Origin: Ovis canadensis
Lineage: Eukaryota > Chordata > Mammalia > Artiodactyla > Bovidae
DNA length: 64,000 nucleotides
Assembly (NCBI RefSeq): GCF_042477335.2
Contig: NC_091255.1
Coordinates: 22,918,501-22,982,500 of the forward strand
Reading direction: 5' to 3'
Shown here: in pieces, positions 1-11,100 of the stretch
How positions within the stretch are numbered: the first letter of the stretch is position 1
How the letters are laid out: each line of letters begins with the position of its first letter
The notes under the pieces: model-generated
What the model saw: only the letters and a program-made list of their open reading frames with translations
Told to the model about the DNA's origin: nothing
Databases searched by the model: none
Program-made: the position numbers and the translations under genes

Positions 1-142
1 AAGGGCATGGCTACCCCCTCCAGTATTCTTGCCTGGAGAATTCCATGGACGAGGGGAAGGCTCCATGGGGGAGCCTGGTGGGCTACAGTCCATGTGGCCA
101 CAAAGAGTCGGACACCACTGAATGACTAATACAAACATGTAC
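1..142 (+). mobile_element. Bov-tA SINE, cut by window edge
   Basis: Contains CCAGTATTCTTGCCTGGAG and GGAGCCTGGTGGGCTACAG, the BovA half of Bov-tA; the tRNA-like head is off the left edge. Confidence 0.88.
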
Positions 143-439
143 TTAGAACTCCGCTCTCACCCCCGGGGCTGCCACGAACTCTGTGTGACCTTGGACAAGT
201 GGCTTTCCCTTCCTGAACCGCAGGAGTAGCCTCTGTCACAAGCCAACCTCTGCCCCGCTCCCTTTGTTGGCTGGCTATGAGATAACATCTGTAAGGTTTT
301 GGCTGTGTAGGCAGTTGCTTAATAATGAGTTATTTTTGAATTTCGGAGAAACAATGAACTTTTTCAACATGCTTATGTCCTAAATATTGCCTTCACCGCC
401 TGGAATCGAAATTCAATGGGACATCCTGGGGTTTTTTGT

Positions 440-606
440 TTGTTTGTTCTTAACTGAAGTAGAGAAGTTTATTTATTTGGCTGCTCTGGGTCTTGGTTGT
501 GGCATGTGGGATCTAGTTCCCTGATCAGGGATTGATCACTCCCCACCGCCGGGTCCCCTGCCATGAAAGCTTGGAATCGTAGCCACTGGACCCACCAGGG
601 AAGTCT
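440..606 (-). mobile_element. CHR-type SINE (tRNA-Glu-derived)
   Basis: Ends ACTGGACCCACCAGGGAAGT, the reverse complement of the typical head, after TTTATTTGGCTGCTCTGGGT. Confidence 0.8.
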
Positions 607-624
607 CAATCCTGTTTTTTATTT

Positions 625-1107
625 GCTTGGTCCTTACAAAATCTGACAACCCTGCTTATAGTGAGTCAATGTCCCATTTTCTGAAGTCACGAAAATCACC
701 TGCGAATTCATGATGGTCTCAGTCACCCCACTGGGAACCAGTAGCCAAAGCTCTTTTTCAGAGAGTTGTTGTAGAGACAGGACGGCTTGAGAAGAGACAA
801 GAATGAATCCTTGTCAGATCTTCAGAGAAATCCCCTGACCCATCTAAAACCCCTTGGCCACAACCAGAGCTGCAGTTTCACAAGTGTCTAAGACAGATTA
901 TTTGAAGAAATCCTGTTTTTCCAATGAAACTATTAAGTTCCACGAGGACAGGAATGATAACTGTCTCCCCAGCACTGAGCACTTGGCACATAGTAGGTGC
1001 TCAATAAAAATCTGTCGAATGCCTGAGTGAATGAGCAGGAGCCCAAAATACCCCTCTCTTTACTCCACGTCTCCCCTGCCCCTGGCCTTTTCATCTCCTT
1101 GCCCAGA
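625..1107. other. Gene-free stretch with an L2 tail
   Basis: 925-1035 has the L2 3' signature (GCACTTGGCACATAGTAGGT, then CTCAATAAA). The rest shows nothing recognisable and no HEATR9 exon. Confidence 0.5.
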
Positions 1108-1382
1108 TGACTTTTTTTTCTTTTTGGTGGCACAAGGTCTTCACTGCTGCACACGGGCTTTCTCTAGTTATGGGGAGTGAGAGCTACTGCCTGCTGTGGG
1201 CTTCTCACTGTGGTGGCTCCTCTTGGCACGGCTCATGGGCTCTAGAGCGCAGGCTCTGTAGTTATGGCAGGCAGGCTTAGTTGCTCCTTGGTATGTGGGA
1301 TCCGCCCGGACCAGGGAACGAGCCTGCGTCCCCTGCATTGGCAGGCAGATTCTTATCCACTGGGCCACCAGGAAGTCCCCAG
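1108..1382 (-). mobile_element. CHR-type SINE, near full length
   Basis: Reads from a T-rich tail through GCTCATGGGCTCTAGAGCGC to CTGGGCCACCAGGAAGTCCC, the whole CHR body in reverse. Confidence 0.82.
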
Positions 1383-1427
1383 ATGACTTTCTCAAGTCCC
1401 TTGAAATTCTAAACTAACTGAACTGTG

Positions 1428-1705
1428 GACAGTTGTCCCTTGGTGTCCACAGGGGATCCCAAACTCCATGGATACTCAAGTATAAAATGGAGTGGTGTTT
1501 GCATATAGCCTACACACATCCTCTCTCGATTATTTATAATACCTAATACAATGTAAATTGTATGTAAAGGGTTACCGGGTACATGGCAAATTCAAGTTTT
1601 GCTTTTGGGAACTTCTTAGAATTGTTTTTCCCCCTAATATTTTGAACCCATGGTTGGTTGAATCCATGGATGTGGAACCTGTGGATACAGTGGGCCAACT
1701 GTACT
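1428..1705. mobile_element. Tigger/MER2-like DNA transposon remnant
   Basis: Ends are inverted relatives: TTGTCCCTTGGTGTCCACAG on the left, GATACAGTGGGCCAACTGTA on the right, with the family landmarks ACCTAATACAATGTAAAT and TTGGTTGAATCCATGGATG. Confidence 0.75.
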
Positions 1706-1784
1706 CAGATCAACTTACAAACCGGCAACGGTTTCCCAGTCTTTATGTCAGTGGTCCTTCACCTTGGGAGGGGTACAGAACAAG

Positions 1785-1905
1785 GATGATTAGCCCCATT
1801 TTGCAGATGAGAAGACTGAGACCTTGGTAGGGTAAAGTCGCTTGCCCGAGTCACACAGCTTGTTAGGAGCTGGCTGTGTCTTCAGGACGAGAGGCTGAAG
1901 GGTAT
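1785..1905 (+). mobile_element. MIR SINE remnant
   Basis: CCCATTTTGCAGATGAGAAG and GAGTCACACAGCTTGTTAGG are MIR core motifs. It abuts HEATR9 exon 1995-2176. Confidence 0.7.
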
Positions 1906-1994
1906 TTCCCTCGTCTAGTCCCTTCTCGCCCTGGCCCTTTTCCTGGCTGAGAAATGTCCCCTGTGGCTGCTCTGCCACTCGCCCCTGCCTCCAG

Positions 1995-2176
1995 GCACCA
2001 AAGGAAGAGTTTCCCCCAAGTCCAGAGTGCTGGAGGGAGCACCCGAGCAAGCCAAATGCCATACCTTACTGCTACTACAAGAAGCCTGAGCTCTACACAC
2101 ACTGGTATACCCTGTATGATCGCCGAAAGCAACGGGAGGCCCAGAAGACACTGTGGAAAATGAGAGATCACCCCAG
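1995..2176 (+). CDS. HEATR9: HEATR9 first visible coding exon
   Basis: Acceptor CCTCCAG before GCACCA, donor CCCAG/gtgtgt. Encodes [13 protein letters not shown], then [13 protein letters not shown] and a basic segment ending in DHPR. The upstream region is tryptophan- and proline-rich rather than helical. The exon ends in phase 2. Confidence 0.9.
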
Positions 2177-5100
2177 GTGTGTTTCGTCTCTTCCTGTTCT
2201 CCACGCCCTCCCCATCTTCTAAGAAAGGATGGAAAGAGAAGAAAGGGGTGGAGTAGGGCTGGGGGGCTGGGGTGGGCCAAATCAGCCTACAGACCCCCGA
2301 GGAGACCCTGGGGTAGATGGAAGCTGATCTGAGCTGGGCTGAGGACCAGAGGCAGAGGAGAGTCTGTGAAGTAAGGAGGAAGGGAACAAGGGGACCAGGG
2401 CTACCTGTGTGATTTCTCCCACAGGTACCTCAAGGAGGGTACCCTCAGCCAAAAGCTCCATCTCCCCATGAGCAAGCTGACTCGCAGGTCTCCAATGGAG
2501 TCCAAGCCCTTAGACCCTGCTGGAGACCCCCTGAAGTGGCAAAGGTTAAAGGTCAGGGGCCATGGCAGGAGCCGGGGCAGAATGGGGAGACTCTGAGGAT
2601 GCCTTTACCTCGGGCTCACACTATCCTTCCACCCTCAGACCCCGCCAGCAAAAGGGAGCTGGGGAAGAAGAGTGGAATGGGTGAGCTCCTTCCACTTTGA
2701 AAGAAGCATGATAGAACTATATTTGTCCCTTTCTTCCCTTCCACATGCTTCCCTGGATGGGCAGGAACTCACAGAAAGCCTGAAATCTCCCAGTGAGGAT
2801 GAACAGCTCTACGCAGCCCAGGTGAGAAGTGGCAAGGGTGGAGGGGTGTGGTTACAGGCCAGGTAGATGTCGGCTGAGCTGGTGAGGAGAAAGATGCTGG
2901 AGGTGGAGGGCAGGGAGGGAGTGATGTTCCAAGAACAACCTCCAGCAGTGTCCAGAAGGTGGCAGCTCGTGGCGGTGGTGTCCAGGCTCTCTTCCTTTTC
3001 CTCTCTCCTGTTCCTGCAGGCTCTGGGGTGCCTGGGGGTCAGCGACAAGTTTGTCTTGGACGCACTGTGGCAGGTGGTGAGTCTGGGGCTGCACGGAGTC
3101 CAGGAGAGGAGGACACAGGGCCTGCGGTCTGCAGAGCCTTGGCACCTGAGCACAGACAAGGCCCACCAGGGCCAAGGATGATGGGTCAGATGCTGGAAGG
3201 AGGCAGCCGCCTTGTGCGACATGTGCCCAGCTCATGCCCTTGGCTCCTTTAAAGGGCAGCTTGATCTTAAAGGATGGGGAAGGGGGGATCTGAAGATCCC
3301 CTTTGTCTGACAGAGAAGTTGACTTTGGGGGTGGGGGTGGGCTGTGTTCTTACCCATAATCTCATTTAAATCTTTTGATACTAGAACTAGTTAGCAGTAG
3401 CTGCATTTTTCTAATGAGAAAATGAAAGCTCCGAGAGGCCAGGTGACCTGCCCTAGGCCTCGTGGCTATCAGACACCAGATACTCCTAAGACACCAGTCT
3501 TACTCCTAAGTTATGGTCCTTCCATCACACCACCCTGCCCACACCCGTGTTTGAACATAAACAGGTCACTCTCTAGGCCTCGGTTTCCTCACCTGTAAAA
3601 TGAAAAGTTAAGCTGAGCTGATCCTGAAAGCTCCTGATATTCCACCACCTTAGGGCATGTTCCCACCCTCCACCCCCTTAAATCAGGCCCAAGCCGGATC
3701 GGAGAAACTGAAGTATGAGGCCTGTCGAACCCTGGCCATCCTGGGTGAGTGGGTCCCCCCCTGGGTGGGAGTAGGGGCAGGGAAGGAAGGAGGCTATGTA
3801 GCCACAATCCACCTTTAGGGAAAGACAGAAGGCAGTGGACGGCCCCCCAACTGCAACCTAGTCATTGGCAGGTCTGGGAGTGATCTGAGAGATTGTTGGG
3901 CAGAGAGAGGAAGGTGGGGTGAAGAGGGAGAAGAGGTGGGAAGGAGACAGAGAGCAGGTTCTGGGAACTGCGGTTATGCTCAGCCAGCTGCTCTGGTGTC
4001 CTGGGGGGACGGCCGACCGTGGGACCTCAGTGGAGTCAGGTGGAGTCTGGCAGAGAGGAGCCGCCCCAGAGGCTCCGCCCTGACCTGAGGCTCCTCCCTG
4101 TCCAGGATGCCTGAAAAAGCATGTGATCCAAACTCTCATCAAGAAGTTGAAGGGCCAAAATGAGGGGCAGAGGATGGATACTCTGATAGCACTTCGGGCG
4201 GCTCTGGACTCCTGGGCTGCTGTCCCCAGAGATCAGGTGACTGGGGGGGAAGAGTCAGTCCCCGGGGCAAGGTCGGACAGGTCATCAATGGTGCTGGCTG
4301 GGGGTTAAGCCAGAGAGAGGGTAACCAGCTCCTAGTTCTGATGAGGGGGATGATGTCCTTGTGGAGTCCCCTGAGGAATAGGTTGCCGGGACAGAATCAT
4401 TGGTGTAGCTCCCGAACTGGTCATGCCACCTCTGAAAAGCCAGCTTTCGGAGTTGTCATTTGTCCTTCTCTAAAGTGGCTATAGTAGTTACAGCATCGTT
4501 GAGAAGATTAAATGAGATAATATATGCAAAGCACCTACTTCAATGCCTAGATTTATTTTTTTATATACATTTATTTATTTGGCTGCACCAGGTCTTATTT
4601 GCGCCATGCAAACTCTTAGTTGTGGCATGTGGGATAGAGTTCCCCGTTCAGGGATCGACCCTGGGCGCACTGCATCGGGAGTGTGGAGTCCTAGCCACTG
4701 GTCTCCACGGAAGTCCCAGCGCCTGTGCTCTTCCAGTGACCACGCCTCATCCTTAAAATAACCTGCTAAAGGAAAACCTCTGCCCAGAGGGGACAGGGAC
4801 CAAGGAAGTCTGCTGACACTACTTGAGATTTTTCCCCTTTAGGATCCTCTTATTTTGACCCCATCACTGCTCCACATAAAATAGAATTCATTACATCCAC
4901 TTACTCAACAAACCTACACTGAACAGCTATCATGGGCCAGACATCAACCTAGGCCCTTGGGATATGTCAGCAAACAAAGCAAGCAGAGATCTCAGCTTTG
5001 GGTAGAGCTTACATTCCAGTGAGGTGGGGGAAGTGGGGAGGGGAGACAGGTGAAAGTGAAAGTCACTCAGTTGTGTCTGACTCTTTGCGACCCCGTGGAC

Positions 5101-8100
5101 TATACAGTCCATGGAATTCTCTAGGCCCGAATACTGGACTGGGTAGCCTTTCCCTTCCCCAGGGGATCTTCCCAACCCAGGGATCGAACCTAGGTCTCCC
5201 TCATTGCCGGCAGATTCTTTCCCAGCTGAGCTACAGGAGAAGCCCAGGGAGACATGTAATAACCAACAAATTTCATTATAGAGTGTGTCAGATACAGCAA
5301 GTGGGAGACTTATGTAGAGGGATGAGAGTGACTGGGATGATGAGGGATGAGAGTGACTGGGGATGCTGAGTGCAGATGAGTATGTTAGATACAGCAAGTG
5401 GGAGACTTATGTAGAGGGATGAGAGTGACCGGGATGATGAGGGATGAGAGTGACCGGGATGCTGAATGCAGATGGAATGAGTTGCAATTTTAAACACGAG
5501 GGACAGGGGAGGCCTCACGTGGAAGTCGTCGTCTGAGCTCAAGCACGAAGGTGAGGGGTGAGCCTTGCAGATATCTGAGAGAAGGTATTCCCAGCAAAGG
5601 AAGAATCGAGCCAAAGTCCCGAAGGCAGGGGCAGGCTTGGTATGGGCAAGGAACAGCAAGGAGGCCCTGTGACAGAAGTGGGGTGGGAGCAGAGAAAGCA
5701 GGAGGAAATGAAGTTGGGCCAAAGACGCTAATAGGAGACTAGCGCATATGAGGCCTTCTGGACGACTTTAAGTACTTGAGCTTTTCTCCCGAGTGGAATA
5801 GGTTTTTGAACAAAGCAATGATGTGCTCTAACTTACGTTTCAAAAGTTCACTCTGGGGGACTTCCCTGGTGGTCCAGTGGTTAAAACTCTGTGCTCCCAG
5901 TGCAGGGGGACTGGGTTCAGTCCCTGGTTGATCCCTGGTTGGGGAACTAAGATCCCTCATGTGGCACAGTGGCCAAAAAAACAAAAAAACGTTCACTCTG
6001 ACTGCTGTGTTGAAGAAAGACGGGCAGGGGATGAAAGGCAAAAGTGGAAGCCGAGAGACCAGTTAGGAGTTGTTAAAGCAGTCCTGGTGAGGCACGATGG
6101 TGGCTTGGACCACAGTGGTTGCAGTGGGGTTGGTAAGCAGTTATTAAGTTCTGAATATGTATATATGTATTAATATTTATCGATTTGTTTTGGCTGTGTC
6201 GGGTCTTGGTTGCAGCATGCAGGCTCTTGTAGTTGCAGCATGTGGGATCTAGTTCCCTGAAGAGGGATCAAACCCAGGCCCCCTTCACTGGGAGTCTCAG
6301 CCACTGGACCACAAGGGAAATCCCCTGCATATATTTTTAAAGTAAAACTCTGACAGGTTAAATGTGAGCTATAAGAGAAAGTGAGGCAACAAGGAGGAAG
6401 CCAAGGCTTTTGGCCTAGAAACTGAAAGGATGGAGTTGTCATCAGCTAAGATGAGTTTCCCTGATAGCTCAGTTGATAAAGAATCTGCCTGCAATGCAGG
6501 AGACCCTGGTTCAACTCCTGAGTCGGGAAGATCCCCTGGAGACAGGATAGGCTACCCACTCCAATATTCTTGGGCTTCCCTTGTGGCTCAGCTGGTAAAG
6601 AATCTGCTGGCAGTGCCAGAGACCTAGGTTCATTCAAACCTGGGTTCTATCCCTGGGTTGGGAAGATCCCCTGGAGAAGGAAAAGGCTACCCATTCCAGT
6701 ATTCTGGCCTGGAGAATTCCATGGACTGTATAGTCCATGGGGACAGGACTGAGCAACTTTCACTTCACTTCAAGATGGAGAAAGCTGCACATGGAACAGG
6801 CTTGGAGGTAATATCAGAAGTCCAGTTTTGGACAAGTTGTGTTTGTGACGTCTTCTGGACATCCAAAGGAAACAACAAACAAGTAGCTGGATATACAATT
6901 TGGAGTTCAGAAGCCTGAACCAGTGGAAGAAATCTATGAGTTGTCAGCATATAGGTCATTCAACAAGATGAGATCACTAAGAATCAAGAATCAAGCCTTG
7001 GGGCACCCCAGTGTTTAGAGGTCAGAGATAAGAGGAAGAACCAATAAATATTAAGAAGTAGCCAACAGGTAGGAAGACAACCAATAGTGTGGTATACTGA
7101 AAATCAAGTAGAGAACCTTCATCAAGGAAAAGGAGACAAATCAACCATATCAAATAATATAAGGGCTGAGAATCCATACAATGGCTTTAACCACATGGGT
7201 GGATCATTGATTATCTTAACAAGAACTACTCTGGTGGGGCAGTGAAAGTCTGAATGGAGTAGGGTTAAGAGAAAATGGGAGGAAAGAAGGGCAAGCTGGC
7301 AAGAATGGGCAACTGTCCAAGTTTTCCTGGAAAGAGCTGTAGTCAGCAGCAGGGGTAAATTCTAGAAAGAGAAAAAACAGCAGCATGTGTCAACGCTGAG
7401 GAGTAACGATCCAGTCGTTAGGAAAATGATCGTTTGGAAGAGGGTGGGAAGAGTTGGGCAGCAATGTTCTTGAGAAGATGAGAAGGGACGAGAGCAAACA
7501 CATAAGAGACTGACTTTATTTTTTTAATATTTTTATTTATTTGGCTGCACCAAGTCTTGGTTGTGGCATGCGGAATCTCTCATTGCCTGTGGACCCTTGG
7601 TGGCAGCATGTGGGATCTAGCTTCCTGACCAGAGATCGAACCTGGGCCCCCTGCAATGGGAGTGTGCAGTCCTAGCCACCAGACCACCAGGAAAGTCCCC
7701 AAGATTGACTTTTTTAGATAGATGGTCATGGTCCACAGTAATGCGGAAAGGAAGGAATATGGGTGCAGGTGTTGAAAGTTGGACGAGTGGTGGTGAGTGT
7801 CTCTGGAACTTCTTTTCTAGTTGCTTTTATTTTGCTCAATAAAGTAGGAAGCAAGGTCATCAACTTAAGAGAACAGAGGAGGAAGTGTTAGAGTGTCCAG
7901 AGGAAGGAATATGAATTAGGAAGGTGGGAAACAGAACTGCCCAGGGAAAAGCAGTCTGACCGTTAGGCATCATTAAGGGTTTTCTTAAGGTTTGTGTTCA
8001 TATACTTCAAGCAAGATTAGTCATCATTACTTTGATTTCCTCTGGGAAGTGCAGGCATAGAGTCGGTGGAGAGTTTAATACAATAAAGAGGGGGTAAAGG

Positions 8101-11100
8101 AGTTCAGGGACCATGGAACTGAAGCTGGGTAAAAGGGAAGAAAGTGAGGAGGAGGGCAAAGTTGCTCAATGAATTGTTAGTCTTCATGCAGTCCAACAAC
8201 TTTTTAAATAGAGTGATTTATTAGCATTAAATATACAAAAAAATTCACTTTCGTTTTTATTTATAAGAATTTGAAAGTAAAGAATATAAAAGTTACAGAT
8301 AAATTCTTTCATTAAGAAAAGTTTAAAAAATAAAAGAGCAATGGCAATAACACAATATGCCCAAGTGATAGATCTGACCGTGTACTTTTATAAACCTTCA
8401 CAGTCCCCCGTATATACATCTACATTTACATAAAAGAACTCATCTTTTATGTAATATCCAAGTAAAGACTCCCAATTCCTGTTTAGAAGAATTCAATTAA
8501 CAACAGGAATAAATAGGAGCACTCTGACCGCACTATACAAATGTAAGGAAATTTTATAGACAATTTACGATAGAAAAAATTACATGAGTAACTAACCCAC
8601 ATATATATTCACGTACAGATAATGAAATAAGTTCAAAGTAAAGCTATTTAATATACTCCTTTAAAAAAAATTCATTGGCTTTACCTTGTTGTGTTAAGTT
8701 TTCACTGTACAGCAAAGTGAATCAGTCATTAGTATCTATTGTTGCTGTTTAGTCAACAAACTTGGACAAAACATGTCCAACTCCTTGGCAGCTCCATGGA
8801 CTGCAGCCCACCAGGCTCCTCTGTCCATTGGATTTTCCAGGCAAGAATACTGGAGTGGGTTGCCATTTCCCTTTCCAGGGGATCTTCCCAACCCAGGGAT
8901 CGAACCCGGGTCTCCTACATTGGCAGGCAAGTTCTTCACCACTGGGCCACCAGGGAAGCCCCATACGTTTTTGGATTTCCTTCCCATTTAGGTCATCACA
9001 CAGCACTGAGCAGAGTTCCCTGTGCTATACAGTAGGTAGAACAGTAAGTGCTGACATCAGAGGAGAACCAGAAAGACAGGAGGAGAGGGAGTCAGAGAGA
9101 AGCTGCAGTAACGGGTAACGATGAAGTCCCGCTGTGGGAATTGACGGCTGACATAGCGCCAAGGACAAGGTTATGGGAGGAGAGGCGTCGGGGCAATGAC
9201 CTGTATATTTTTTTCAAATGCCAAGAGCTGAGACAGCAGAGGTATTAAAGAGAGTAACGCCGACCCACTCACAAGAAGAAGTCATAGAGAAGTGAAAGGA
9301 TGTAGCTGGGAGCAAGCAGATGGCAGCAAGAAGAAGGGAAGTGGGTAAACTGAGCTCTTGACAGGAGACTCCTTCTGGGGAAGAGGGAGAATGGGCTGGA
9401 AGCAGTCATGAATTGCCCTCACAAAGCCTAGCCGGAGACCTGCTCCAACCGCCCCGTCTCCCTCTCAAGAGGACTCAGGTGGAGGATGAAGAGAAGCTGG
9501 CGCTGGTGCTACTGATGCTGATAAAGAAGGCAGCGTACAAGGCGGCGGCGGAGGCGGCCCTGTGCTTGGGGCTCCTGAGGCCCCACAGCAACGTGGCCCG
9601 GGAGCACTTGCTGCAGTGCCTGTGCCAAGGGCCGAAGACCCAGCAGATGAAGGTGTGAGGGGCGGGGGGCCGGGCTCCCTGGGGAGCCCTGGGGAAACGG
9701 TGCTGACTCTGGTGGGCTCTGGTCCCTGTCATCCTCATCCCAGAGAAAAGGAGCTTCAGCAGGGAGCACCGCAGGGTCCTCTGTGTGTTTGTGAATATGT
9801 ATATGGGTTGCGTGGGAGCCAGTGTACACAGATCTGTGTATAGTCCATTCATTCATATATGTGCACGTGTGCGCTCACATGAACTTACACACTCACTCAT
9901 GAGGCCAAGAGGGAGGAGAAAGGACTCTGCCTGTTTCCTACAAGTTCTAGCCCTCAAGCGTGCTTGGCCATCCAAATGCCTCTTGGTCTGGTGTACCCCA
10001 CCCCGCCCTGCCCACCCCCACAGGCACTCACTGTGCTGGTCAAGATAATGGGTGTGCACTCAGCCACAGTTGTCAGGAGCATCCTGGACCAGCTGTCCTG
10101 TTCCAGCGTCCTGGAGGTAAGCTCTCAACTGCCTAGTACCCTTCCTGCTCCAGCACAAGGATGTGCTGGGGGATGAGGAAGGTGGGCTGTCCTTTGTGTC
10201 TGCCCTCAGCACCGTTTTGAAGCCATGCAGATGCTCAAGGCCATAGGACTGGAATGGATCCAGGCACATGGTCTGGAAGACCTCACATTTGACCTACTCA
10301 GGAGGAAGACATATAATGAACCCTTCTTTGTAAGTGAGACCAACGCTCCCAAGCCCAGACAGCCCAAACCTGTCTCTTCACCTTTCCCTAAAGGACCCCC
10401 ACCCTGCCTTGGCTCCCACCACACTGCCCCCCAAAGTTCAGTTCAGTTTAGTTCAGTTCAGTCACTCAGTTGTGTCCAACTCTTTGCAACCCAATGGACT
10501 GCAGCAAGCCAGGCTTCCCTATCCATCACCAACTCCTGGGGCTTGCTCAAATTCATGTCCATCAAGTCAGTGATGCCATCTACCACCTCATCCTCTATTG
10601 TCCCCTTCTCCTCCTGCCTGCAATCTTTCCCAACATTAAGGTCTTTTCCAATGAGTCACTTCTTCGCATCAGGTGGCCAAAGTATTGGAGCTTCAGCTTC
10701 AGCATCAGTCCTTCCAATGAATATTCAGGACTGATTTCCTTTAGGATTGACTGGTTTGATCTCCTTGCAGTTCAAGGGACTCTCAAGAGTCTTCTCCAGC
10801 ACCACAGTTCAAAAGCATCAATTCTTCGGCACTCAGCTTTCTTTATAGTCCAACTCTCACATCCATACATGACTACTGGAAAAACCATAGCTTTGACTAT
10901 GTGAACCTTTGTCAGTGAAGTAATGTTTCTGCTTTTTAATATGCTGTCTAGGTTGGTCATAGCTTTTCTTCCAAGGAGCAAGTGTCTTTTGATTTTGTGA
11001 CTGCAGTCACCATCTGCAGTGATTTTGGAGCCCAAAACAATAAAGTCTGTCACTGTTTCCATTGTTTCCCCATCTATTTGCCATGAACTGATGGGACATG

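Larger units (their letters stand above)
4890..8200. mobile_element. L2 LINE remnant, several pieces split by SINEs
   Basis: L2 3' landmark near 4,900-5,000 (ACTCAACAAACCTACACTGA, GGTAGAGCTTACATTCCAGT) continues after an inserted SINE. Further L2 motifs include GATGGTGGCTTGGACCACAG (about 6,100) and GTCTTCTGGACATCCAA (about 6,850). Together these fill most of the largest HEATR9 intron. Confidence 0.6.

Noticed and set aside
5857-5960. tRNA-like promoter elements in SINE heads as real tRNA genes
   Set aside because: The tRNA-Glu-derived heads of CHR and Bov-tA elements lack a full cloverleaf and occur in dozens of copies.
8736-9118. Several overlapping 70-118-codon frames on both strands
   Set aside because: They coincide with a Bov-tA SINE; the same peptides recur at every Bov-tA in the window.
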